From positions 1 to 62,448 of the forward strand of contig DHRK01000017.1 in NCBI GenBank assembly GCA_002410325.1: a stretch of 62,448 nucleotides of DNA, read 5' to 3'. Below the pieces are notes generated by a model. The model searched no databases. It was given only the letters and a program-made list of their open reading frames with translations, and was not told the origin of the DNA. The translations under genes were made by a program, and so were the position numbers. Below are positions 16,123-23,134 of this stretch, piece after piece (positions within the stretch are counted from its first letter, which is position 1; every line of letters begins with the position of its first letter). The stretch is from Syntrophomonas sp. UBA5314. GTDB taxonomy: Bacteria; Bacillota; Syntrophomonadia; Syntrophomonadales; Syntrophomonadaceae.

Positions 16123-16935
16123 ATGAGTAAAATTGAAGTTAAAAACCTGTTTGTTGAATATTCCGATAATAATAAATCTTTTTTGGCGCTGAAGGATATT
16201 TCTTTCCGTGTTGAAGAAGGCGAATTCGTATCGGTCATTGGCTCCAGCGGGTGCGGAAAAAGCACCCTGCTGAGCATTCTGCTGGGCCTTAAGCTTCCCG
16301 CCTCCGGAAGCGCTACGATTGACGGGCGCTCCATTACCGGCGCGGGAACCGATCGCGGAGTAGTATTTCAGCATTATTCGCTTTTCCCGTGGATGACCGT
16401 TCGATCCAATGTCGCTTTCGGCGTGAAGCAATCCAGAAAGGGCCTCAGCCACCGGCAGCGCCTCGAGATCGCCGACAGATTTTTGGAAAAAGTCAACCTG
16501 CCGGATTTTGCCCATAAATATCCTTTCCAGCTCTCCGGAGGGATGCAGCAGCGCGCGGCCATAGCCCGCGCTCTGGCAATGGATACCGATATACTGCTGA
16601 TGGATGAACCCTTCGGCGCCATTGACGCTAAAAACCGCACCATTATGCAGGAACTGCTGCTCTCTTTGTGGGAGGGCGATGGCAAAACAGCCAAGAAAAC
16701 AGTGGTATTTGTGACCCATGATATAGATGAAGCCATATTTTTGTCCGATAAAATCGTGATGCTGTCCAACAGCCCGGGCCATGTGTTCCGGGAAATAACC
16801 GTCCCGTTCGTCCGTCCGCGCAATCGATTCGCGATATTTGGGACAGACGCCTATTCCAAACTGCGCAACGAGCTTATGTCGCTTTTCTATCTTGATGTCG
16901 CGGAAAAAATCGGAGGGGATGAGGTGGTTATTTGA
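16123..16935 (+). CDS. ABC importer ATPase (SsuB/TauB-like)
   Basis: A 270-residue ABC ATPase of the nitrate/sulfonate/taurine group. Walker A is GSSGCGKST (40-48), the Q-loop region is VVFQHYSLFPWMTV, the signature is LSGGMQQRAAIARAL and Walker B is ILLMDEPFGAID, followed by the switch histidine in VFVTHDIDEA. The ATG at 16123 is preferred over an in-frame GTG at 16111 because AGGTGG lies at 16109-16114. The stop overlaps the TTG start of the permease, so the pair is coupled. It energises uptake of the compound captured by the lipoprotein encoded upstream. Confidence 0.93.
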   Translation: MSKIEVKNLFVEYSDNNKSFLALKDISFRVEEGEFVSVIGSSGCGKSTLLSILLGLKLPASGSATIDGRSITGAGTDRGVVFQHYSLFPWMTVRSNVAFGVKQSRKGLSHRQRLEIADRFLEKVNLPDFAHKYPFQLSGGMQQRAAIARALAMDTDILLMDEPFGAIDAKNRTIMQELLLSLWEGDGKTAKKTVVFVTHDIDEAIFLSDKIVMLSNSPGHVFREITVPFVRPRNRFAIFGTDAYSKLRNELMSLFYLDVAEKIGGDEVVI

Positions 16936-17867
16936 AACACATAATAGATCGGCTGTTCACCGTTCCGAACGGTTTGTTTGTCGTTTTGCTTCTGATTCAG
17001 CTTCTGCCCGGCAAAGCCACCAGAATCGTCGACCATCCGGAATATACGGTGGGCCTCACCTTGATCTTTGAGGTGATCTTGTTAACTGCTTCTTTCTCCA
17101 TCAAAGAAAAGCAATCACGACAGGTTTTCACTGATATTATTGGTTTTATTTATGCTTTTTTGATTCTCTGGGTACTGGTCACTGCAAAATTCAACCTGTT
17201 CGGCAATGCGAAGGGTGCGATTTTCCCGCCGCCCGGCGCGGTGTTCATGCGGTTCGTCGATGATATCAATACGATCTTGGACAATGTACGTTATTCGTTG
17301 GTGTTGATCTTTCAAGGATATATGCTGGGAGTAGTTGCCGCAATACCGCTGGGACTGTTTTTGGGCTGGCACGCCCGCGTGGGAGCCGCGGCCGGTTATA
17401 TAGCAAAATTTCTCAGCTCCATCTCGCCGATTATTTATATTCCTTATGCGATTGTTCTGTTGCCGACTTTTCGCTCCGCTTCGGTATTTGTAATTGTGGT
17501 CGCATCTTTTTGGCCTGCTCTTGCCAGTACCATGAGCGGCGTGCTGAATGTGGAAAAAAGGATCATTGATTCGGGTAAAGCACTCGGCCTGAATAGATTG
17601 ACGATGCTGTTCCGCGTCATCCTCCCTGCCTCCCTGCCCCAGATATTCATAGGATGTAATCAGGGGCTGAGCGTTTCCTTTATCTTGCTTATCTCCGCTG
17701 AAATGATCGGAGCGCGCAGCGGCATGGGCTATTATGTAAATACCTATGCGGATTTCGGCAACTATACCAGCGCACTTGCCGGTGTATTTGTAATCGGTAT
17801 CGTTGTAACAGTCATAACTTTTCTCTTTAATCTGCTCCAGCGCTTTTTGCTCAAATGGAAACAGTAA
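16932..17867 (+). CDS. ABC importer permease (SsuC/TauC-like)
   Basis: A 311-residue integral membrane permease. About six to seven hydrophobic segments are seen. The cytoplasmic EAA loop reads SGKALGLNRLTMLFRVILPA, the docking site for the ATPase. AIFPPPGAVFMRF in the middle is typical of the SsuC/TauC family. It has an extra N-terminal hydrophobic pair compared with the usual protein of about 260 residues. The start is TTG 16932 inside the stop of the ATPase gene, with GAGGTGG at 16921-16927. It is the last gene of the operon; downstream DNA changes to low GC and broken genes. Confidence 0.9.
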   Translation: MKHIIDRLFTVPNGLFVVLLLIQLLPGKATRIVDHPEYTVGLTLIFEVILLTASFSIKEKQSRQVFTDIIGFIYAFLILWVLVTAKFNLFGNAKGAIFPPPGAVFMRFVDDINTILDNVRYSLVLIFQGYMLGVVAAIPLGLFLGWHARVGAAAGYIAKFLSSISPIIYIPYAIVLLPTFRSASVFVIVVASFWPALASTMSGVLNVEKRIIDSGKALGLNRLTMLFRVILPASLPQIFIGCNQGLSVSFILLISAEMIGARSGMGYYVNTYADFGNYTSALAGVFVIGIVVTVITFLFNLLQRFLLKWKQ

Positions 17868-17983
17868 TCAGCGCGTGAAACAATGGGACGGCAGGCTGTA
17901 TACAATCGCTCCCCGCTGTTCCCAGCCCTAATAGGTCCGACTAACAGCAGCCGCCATTAAATGAAAATATATATAATAAATAT

Positions 17984-18455
17984 TATCCTACAATCTACCA
18001 TGAGGCGCCTGCCATTTATGAACGGGGATATGTCCCTGTAGATGTTGCCATGATTATGGTTGCCCCTATGGATAAACACGGGTTTTTCAATCTCGGTACC
18101 TCCAGTTCCAATTACCCCTGTGGTTTTGAAAATCGTTAAGAAGATCATTATCGAAGTGAACAGTTCCGTTCCGAAATGTTGGGGCGGTAATGGTGAATCA
18201 ATCCATATCTCTAAAGTCGATTATATTGTGGAAGGAAACGGCCCTCCTCTAATTGAACTTCCCGAGGTTTCGATAAGCGAAGTGGATAAAAAACTGGGTG
18301 CCCGGGTTATGAAGGAAATCCCTGATGGCGCCTGTCTTCAATTAGGCATTGGTGCCATCCCCAACGTCATTGGCGCCATGATTGCCCAATTAGACTTAAA
18401 GGATCTTGGGGTTCATACGGAAATGCTGGCTGATTCGTGTTTTACAGTTTTCTAG
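17984..18455 (+). pseudogene. Broken acetyl-CoA hydrolase/CoA-transferase gene
   Basis: Two adjoining frames encode one damaged CoA-transferase. The first (from about 17984) reads IYHEAPAIYERGYVPVDVAM, then MDKHGFFNLGTSS, to a stop near 18139. After a frameshift, IIIEVNSSVPKCWGG and ISKVDYIVEGN lead into LQLGIGAIPNVIGAMIAQL. The last reads to LADS and then loses homology at 18455. A full family member (butyrate or 4-hydroxybutyrate CoA-transferase type) has about 430-450 residues, so both ends are lost and there is at least one frameshift. It marks the right border of the imported-looking operon. Confidence 0.8.
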
Positions 18456-18876
18456 GGATGTTGCGGTAAGGAATTCTGAATCCGTTAAATTTGCCTCTCT
18501 AACTTGAATCTAAATAGTTCATCATATTGGAGTAGATTTTAAAGTTATATAAACTAAACTGATCCCCTGCCACTTAGTAGCCTGCAATAAGTTAAGTTGC
18601 CCTATAGTGGCATAGCTGAGACCATAGTTTTAAACGCTCAGTCTAATCACTTCTTTCTGCCTAATAATCCATTATTTGGTATACATCCTAAATTTGTTAT
18701 ATATACTAGCCAAAAATTCTATATTAAATTTTTTTGTTTAATTTAAAATACTGTTTCTTTTTCAGGAATTTTCAATTACCTGCCGATAGGTGAAATATTT
18801 ACTAGAAATACCGTGAAAGAAAGCAGGAAATTTGTATATTAATATCCAAGTAAAGAATAGAATGGGGGGAGCAAAT
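18456..18876. other. AT-rich gene-free region
   Basis: No gene, tRNA or clear terminator is seen. A perfect 7-bp inverted repeat (TGCCACT and AGTGGCA, near 18578 and 18613) is the only notable structure. The right end must contain the promoter of the agr-like operon; a convincing -35/-10 pair cannot be singled out in this AT-rich sequence. A GGGGGGAG ribosome binding site precedes the next gene. Confidence 0.4.
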
Positions 18877-19356
18877 ATGTATCCTATTCCCTGGTATGCA
18901 ATCATTTTAATTGGACTTCCTTCAAACTTTCTTACTATAAGCATTGGAGCACGCTTATTTAACATCAATATCTCAATTCAAAAGAGAGTGATTATATCTA
19001 TCATAATAGGAATATTACTCTACTTTACCAGACACCTGACAATACCGGGGCTGAATTCTATAGCTTTGATAATAAGTACAGCGCTTCTTTTAAGGATTAT
19101 TTCTCGTTTAACTCTATGGAAGGCTTTCCTCACAATCGTATTAGGTTTTGTAGTGCTGGCGATAATTGAAACTTTGTGTAATTCAATAATATTTAGTCTG
19201 TTTCATCTTAATTTCGGTATTCTTGCTGCTCGGCCCTGGATTAATATCCTATCCTTTCTACCAACGATTGCAGTAGCTTCTTTATTATACTGGTTGATAA
19301 GCCGAAAAAATGTGATTTTATATAATCTTAGCCAATATGAAGATCATGCAAAATAA
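18877..19356 (+). CDS. Polytopic membrane protein upstream of the agr-like genes
   Basis: A 159-residue, very hydrophobic protein with about five membrane segments and few charged residues. The family is not recognised with certainty; similar small membrane proteins occur at the start of agr-like operons and resemble the membrane sensor part of AgrC-type kinases. ATG 18877 follows GGGGGGAG at about 18864-18871. The stop lies 20 bases inside the following kinase gene. Because the kinase has only about two membrane segments, this protein could supply the missing ligand-sensing membrane domain as a separate chain. That split-receptor idea is inference from order and overlap. Confidence 0.65.
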   Translation: MYPIPWYAIILIGLPSNFLTISIGARLFNINISIQKRVIISIIIGILLYFTRHLTIPGLNSIALIISTALLLRIISRLTLWKAFLTIVLGFVVLAIIETLCNSIIFSLFHLNFGILAARPWINILSFLPTIAVASLLYWLISRKNVILYNLSQYEDHAK

Positions 19357-20236
19357 AAGAGCAATTTTAATAATAAGTGCGGTTCTTCTTCAGACCATGT
19401 TAGTCGCTTTGTTTGTAAATGTGCAGATCTTGTCTGATTATAGTATGTGGCCTAAATATACCCTGCCAATTTGGACAATCGTTGCGGGGTTTTTAGGCAT
19501 CCTGTGCGTAATCTCGATCAGGCAGATGGAGGAAATGAACAAAGAATACATAAAAGACCAGCTTTTAAAAAGTCATTACCAGGAAATTGAAACCTTACTG
19601 ACAGCTTCCCGCATCGAAAGGCACGAATATCGCAAACACCTGCAGGCCCTGCAGGCCTGTCTGCACCTGGAGCTACTAGATGACGCCAGGCAGTATCTAG
19701 ATCGAATCTCCGAACAACCTGCTCAAGAAGAATACCTGGCTATCGAAAACCCGGTGCTATTTGGTCTGATAAACAGTAAATACGCCCTTGCCCGAGCCCG
19801 GGGTATTCAGTTTTCGGCAAACGTTAACTGTAACTTGACCAGTGTAAAAATTGAGCCCTGGGACTTAAACAGCATTCTGGGAAACCTGCTGGACAACGCC
19901 ATGGAAGCCGCCGCTCTTGATCCGCAAGGACCCCGGGTGAGCTGTGAGATTAGCGATTCAGAAGGCGAAATAGTTATTGTAGTTCAGAACAACGGTCCGC
20001 TTATATCCGAACCGGATAAAGAGCGAGTTTGGGAAGTCGGTTTCTCCACTAAAGGCGGTGAATCACGGGGATACGGCCTCTATATAGTCAAAAACCTGGT
20101 AGATGGTTACAGGGGAGTTATTAATATAGTTAGTGACTCGGAGACAAAAATAACAGTGCGACTGCCGGGGGATGAGAATGATAGACCGTCTTTCAAAAAG
20201 AATAGCGGCCTGGCTAGCCAGACAGCTCTCAATTGA
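19337..20236 (+). CDS. AgrC/GHKL-type sensor histidine kinase
   Basis: A 299-residue kinase with two N-terminal membrane segments (about 9-31 and 43-62) and no large sensor domain. A dimerisation helix carries the phospho-acceptor region SRIERHEYRKHLQAL (H96), in the form RHxxxxHL used by AgrC/CitA-like GHKL kinases. The ATPase domain has the N box LGNLLDNAMEAA and the G boxes GGESRGYGLYIVKNL. Staphylococcal AgrC has six or more membrane segments, so this copy is short. ATG 19337 overlaps the preceding gene and no strong ribosome binding site is seen; ATG 19346 is an alternative. No response-regulator gene is found in the window. Confidence 0.85.
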   Translation: MKIMQNKRAILIISAVLLQTMLVALFVNVQILSDYSMWPKYTLPIWTIVAGFLGILCVISIRQMEEMNKEYIKDQLLKSHYQEIETLLTASRIERHEYRKHLQALQACLHLELLDDARQYLDRISEQPAQEEYLAIENPVLFGLINSKYALARARGIQFSANVNCNLTSVKIEPWDLNSILGNLLDNAMEAAALDPQGPRVSCEISDSEGEIVIVVQNNGPLISEPDKERVWEVGFSTKGGESRGYGLYIVKNLVDGYRGVINIVSDSETKITVRLPGDENDRPSFKKNSGLASQTALN

Positions 20237-20813
20237 TCGTGATACGGAAGAGGTTTACCAGTATGGCCTAAACCTGCTGCTCCTAAATTTATTAGAAGTT
20301 TTACTCATACTGCTTATTTCTTATTTACTCAATACCTTTTATACAACTCTGATAGTCCTCCTGGTTTTTACTGTGTTCCGCGGTGTTGGCGGAGGGGCTC
20401 ATATGAGTACCCCGGCACGTTGTTTGCTGGTGGGAACTGTGCAAATCGTAGTACTCGGTGTTATAGCTGCCATACCGGTGAATAAAACTATTTTGTCTTT
20501 TCTTCTGTTGGGCACGCTGCTTTTTAATTTTGGAGTAATCATAAAATGGGTGCCAGGCGGGACAGAAAAAAAACCTTTAAGCGAGCCGACCGTCCGTCGC
20601 CGGGCCAAGCTCATTTCGTTCATCATAACTTTTTCCTGGCTCACCGTTACCTTAGGCCTGGTTTATACCGGTAATATCCGGTATGTTCTGGCTATGATTC
20701 TGGGGTCTTTTAGCGCTATGTTTCTGGTAACACCTACAGGTTATAGATTTAACGCAATACTAGATGTCAAGCCAAATTTAAGTAAAGGAGGTGAACAAAA
20801 TGAAGTTTTATAG
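20172..20813 (+). CDS. agrB: AgrB-like peptide-processing membrane protease
   Basis: A 213-residue AgrB-family membrane endopeptidase that cleaves and cyclises the AgrD precursor. Several hydrophobic segments surround the active site, FRGVGGGAHMSTPARCL. Histidine H77 and cysteine C84 carry the same numbers as the catalytic pair of the staphylococcal protein. The start at ATG 20172 overlaps the end of the kinase gene by 65 bases; ATG 20178 is an alternative. The C-terminal end overlaps the AgrD start, so kinase, AgrB and AgrD are tightly coupled. Confidence 0.92.
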   Translation: MRMIDRLSKRIAAWLARQLSIDRDTEEVYQYGLNLLLLNLLEVLLILLISYLLNTFYTTLIVLLVFTVFRGVGGGAHMSTPARCLLVGTVQIVVLGVIAAIPVNKTILSFLLLGTLLFNFGVIIKWVPGGTEKKPLSEPTVRRRAKLISFIITFSWLTVTLGLVYTGNIRYVLAMILGSFSAMFLVTPTGYRFNAILDVKPNLSKGGEQNEVL

Positions 20814-20928
20814 TATTTTTTTAAAGGTTTTTACGGCGCTCCTTGTTTTTGTAGCCAGTACCGGAATTAGTCCGTTTTGCTGGTGCGGCCAATACGAGCC
20901 AGATGTACCAAAAGCTCTTAAAAAGTAA
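20800..20928 (+). CDS. agrD: AgrD-like cyclic lactone autoinducer precursor, 42 residues
   Basis: A 42-residue precursor too short for routine gene finding. An amphipathic or hydrophobic N-terminus (MKFYSIFLKVFTALLVFVAS) targets the membrane. The core region is SPFCWCGQY and the acidic proline-rich C-terminal recognition tail is EPDVPKALKK, which matches the clostridial AgrD pattern (C, aromatic residues, then xPExPxxL). AAAGGAGGTG lies inside agrB with ideal spacing to ATG 20800. Two cysteines (C27, C29) make the ring size uncertain. AgrB would cleave before the tail and form a thiolactone with one cysteine. Confidence 0.85.
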   Translation: MKFYSIFLKVFTALLVFVASTGISPFCWCGQYEPDVPKALKK

Positions 20929-21210
20929 ACTTAAGAACTTAGATCTACTTTAACAAGATTAGGTTATTGTTCAATTGATCCAGGGCTATATGAACTGAAA
21001 ATAGGTGACATAATTTGAGTGTCCGGGTTTCTGGAGGCAGATGACTGCACCGGCAAGACCAGGACATCTTTTTTGTCGCTTGACCCTCTGAGGTCTTATA
21101 CAAATACTCATACTGAAAATTTAGACTAGTTTCTTCCATATTATATAGGCAGGTTTTGGCATAGTTTTTAACGGGGCGCTTTTAATTAATGATAATGGCT
21201 CGTTAAGCAG

Positions 21211-21290
21211 GATCATATCCCAGGCGAAGCCGGCAAAATGGGCAAAGCCCGAAAGTTATTTTGGCTTAGGGGCCGCAAAAGTCCATGATC
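21211..21290 (+). ncRNA. Candidate structured RNA of unknown class
   Basis: GATCAT (21211-21216) pairs with ATGATC (21285-21290). Inside lie GGC-GAA-GCC (21223-21231), GGGC-AAA-GCCC (21240-21250) and CGGC/GCCG (21231-21234 with 21272-21275), with A-rich joints. The base pattern is riboswitch-like, but it does not match the core of any class I can name, and it lies upstream of the SCIFF promoter rather than in its leader. Low confidence. Confidence 0.25.
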
Positions 21291-21315
21291 AGGCATTATC
21301 ACGCCTATTTTAAGA

Positions 21316-21343
21316 TTGACAGGATTCGAGGCTAGCATATAAA
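21316..21343 (+). promoter_or_regulatory. Promoter of the SCIFF peptide and maturase genes
   Basis: TTGACA (21316-21321) and TATAAA (21338-21343) are separated by 16 bases. The transcript would begin about 115 bases before the SCIFF start. Confidence 0.6.
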
Positions 21344-21465
21344 ATTAACAAGTCCGGGACTGCCGGTTTAGAAATAATCCGGCGTGCTTTCCTGGACCTC
21401 TTAAAGAAGCCTTTTCTTACTAAATACATCTAAGGCTCAGTGTCTGGAAAGGAGAGTTAGAGGAG

Positions 21466-21612
21466 ATGAAGAAGAAACACCTGGTAACCATGGTTAAACC
21501 GTCACTAAAAAGAGATGCCGAGCAGATCAATTGCCGGGAGTGTGCCACTTCCTGTCAATCAGCCTGTAAAACCTCCTGCACGGTAGGCAATCAGGTTTGC
21601 AGCAAGCAATAG
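21466..21612 (+). CDS. SCIFF ranthipeptide precursor (six cysteines)
   Basis: A 48-residue precursor of the SCIFF family (six cysteines in forty-five residues). The cysteines are C23, C26, C30, C34, C38 and C45, in CRECATSCQSACKTSCTVGN and VCSKQ, the near-invariant core of clostridial SCIFF peptides. The N-terminal MKKKHLVTMVKPSLKR is the leader region. The radical SAM maturase encoded next makes thioether links between cysteine sulfur and a non-alpha carbon of acceptor residues. ATG 21466 follows AGAGGAG at close spacing, with GGAAAGGAG further upstream. The physiological role of SCIFF is not established, although it is widespread in Clostridia. Confidence 0.95.
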   Translation: MKKKHLVTMVKPSLKRDAEQINCRECATSCQSACKTSCTVGNQVCSKQ

Positions 21613-21667
21613 GATAACGCATATGTGGGGTAGCGCCCCTTTTTTTATCACTTGGGGAGAGGAATGC

Positions 21668-23056
21668 ATGATCTGTCCACCCGGCTATGACTTTGCCGCC
21701 CATATTCATACATATCAATGGAAGGATCTCAATATCTGCCTGGATGTAAACAGTGGAGCCATTCACTTACTGGATGAAATCGGCCTTCATCTGGTGGAGG
21801 TCCTGGCCCAAAACCAGGGTGACGAACAGGCCGCTCTATCCGTTTGCAGCCGTGCTTATCCGGAAGCCGAGGCTCTCGAAGCCCTGGACGATATACGACA
21901 GGCAGTTTTGGAGGAGGCCTTATTCTCCAATCCCCAGGATATTAGATTTGACTATTCCTCTCTCGGAGTAAAAGCCCTCTGTCTCAATGTAGCCCACCTC
22001 TGCAATATGAAATGCCGCTATTGCTTTGCCAGCCAGGGCGATTTCGGCCGGGGAAAAGCTTTGATGCCTTTTGAGGTCGGGAGACAGGCCATCGATTTTC
22101 TTCTGGAACAAAGCGGACCCGTCCGGCGCTTGGAAGTTGATTTCTTTGGCGGGGAGCCTCTGCTCAATATAAAAGTCGTCAAGCAGCTGGTTGATTATGG
22201 CGAGCAAGCCGCCTCTGAGCGGGGCAAGCAGATCCATTTTACTCTTACTACCAATGGATTGCTTTTGGATGATGATATCAACCGATTTATCCTGGACAAA
22301 CAGCTCAGTGTGGTCTTGAGCATGGATGGGCGTCCGGAAACGCACGATTTCAACCGGCCCCTGTCAGACGGTTCGGGAAGCTACAGCCGGGTGCTGCCGC
22401 GGTTTAAGGACCTGGTGGGATTAAAGCCGGTCAGTTACTATATTCGCGGAACCTTTGCCCGGCATACGCTGGATTTTGCGTCCGATTACCGGCATTTAGC
22501 GGATCTGGGGTTTGACAGCATCTCTCTGGAGCCGGCTGTGGGAACGGGAAAAGAATTTGCTTTGCAAGAAAGTGATCTTCCCGAGGTGCTGGCTGAGTAT
22601 GAACGGTTGGTTGATCTGATTTTGGAATACCGCCGGGCGGGAAGGGATGTCAGCTTTTTTCATTTTAATTTGAATCTACAGCAAGGTCCCTGCCTGGCCA
22701 AGCGCATGACCGGATGCGGTGCCGGAGTGGAATACCTGGCGGTGACCCCGGAGGGCGACCTGTATCCCTGCCACCAGCTGGTGGGTGAAGAAGGGTTCTA
22801 TATGGGCAATGTGGCAAACTCCCCATTAGACCAGGAAATACGCCGGAAGCTGGCCGGCAGCCATATGGCCAACAAAGCCGAGTGCATGCGTTGCTGGGCC
22901 CGTAATTTCTGCGGGGGAGGCTGCCATGCCAATAATTATCTTTCCCAGGGTACTTTATTGCAGCCCAACCCGGTCACCTGCGCCATGCATCGCAAGCGGG
23001 TAGAAGCCGGTATTTACTTGGAATTACGGAGAGCGAATTCCAGCTCTGGAAACTAA
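21668..23056 (+). CDS. Radical SAM maturase of the SCIFF peptide
   Basis: A 462-residue SCIFF maturase of the CteB type. The radical SAM cluster motif is CNMKCRYC (C112, C116, C119), followed by FFGGEPLLN. The C-terminal SPASM domain has GCGAGVEYLAVTPEGDLYPC and CMRCWARNFCGGGCH for two auxiliary [4Fe-4S] clusters. The N-terminal about 90 residues form the peptide-recognition (RRE-like) domain, including CLDVNSGAIHLLDE. ATG 21668 is chosen over an in-frame ATG at 21623 because GGGGAGAGG lies just upstream and the protein then starts like its relatives. It lies 55 bases after the precursor gene. Confidence 0.95.
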   Translation: MICPPGYDFAAHIHTYQWKDLNICLDVNSGAIHLLDEIGLHLVEVLAQNQGDEQAALSVCSRAYPEAEALEALDDIRQAVLEEALFSNPQDIRFDYSSLGVKALCLNVAHLCNMKCRYCFASQGDFGRGKALMPFEVGRQAIDFLLEQSGPVRRLEVDFFGGEPLLNIKVVKQLVDYGEQAASERGKQIHFTLTTNGLLLDDDINRFILDKQLSVVLSMDGRPETHDFNRPLSDGSGSYSRVLPRFKDLVGLKPVSYYIRGTFARHTLDFASDYRHLADLGFDSISLEPAVGTGKEFALQESDLPEVLAEYERLVDLILEYRRAGRDVSFFHFNLNLQQGPCLAKRMTGCGAGVEYLAVTPEGDLYPCHQLVGEEGFYMGNVANSPLDQEIRRKLAGSHMANKAECMRCWARNFCGGGCHANNYLSQGTLLQPNPVTCAMHRKRVEAGIYLELRRANSSSGN

Positions 23057-23134
23057 CCGTACGAAAAAGCAGGAATTTCATGAATTTAGGTAGAAATAAG
23101 GAGTGTTAAAAATTTATAACGGAGAGTATTTTAT

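Larger units (their letters stand above)
20929..21465. other. Gene-free region between agrD and the SCIFF gene
   Basis: No protein gene is supported. The stretch includes a possible structured RNA at 21211-21290, a good promoter at 21316-21343 and a leader of about 115 bases before the SCIFF peptide gene. The leader contains a weak hairpin (CCGG blocks near 21360-21383). No clear terminator for the agr-like operon is seen. Confidence 0.4.

Noticed and set aside
21196..21300. c-di-GMP-I or cobalamin riboswitch upstream of SCIFF
   Set aside because: GC-rich hairpins and GCAAA blocks looked similar, but the conserved order of either aptamer is not present; kept only as an unclassified structured element.
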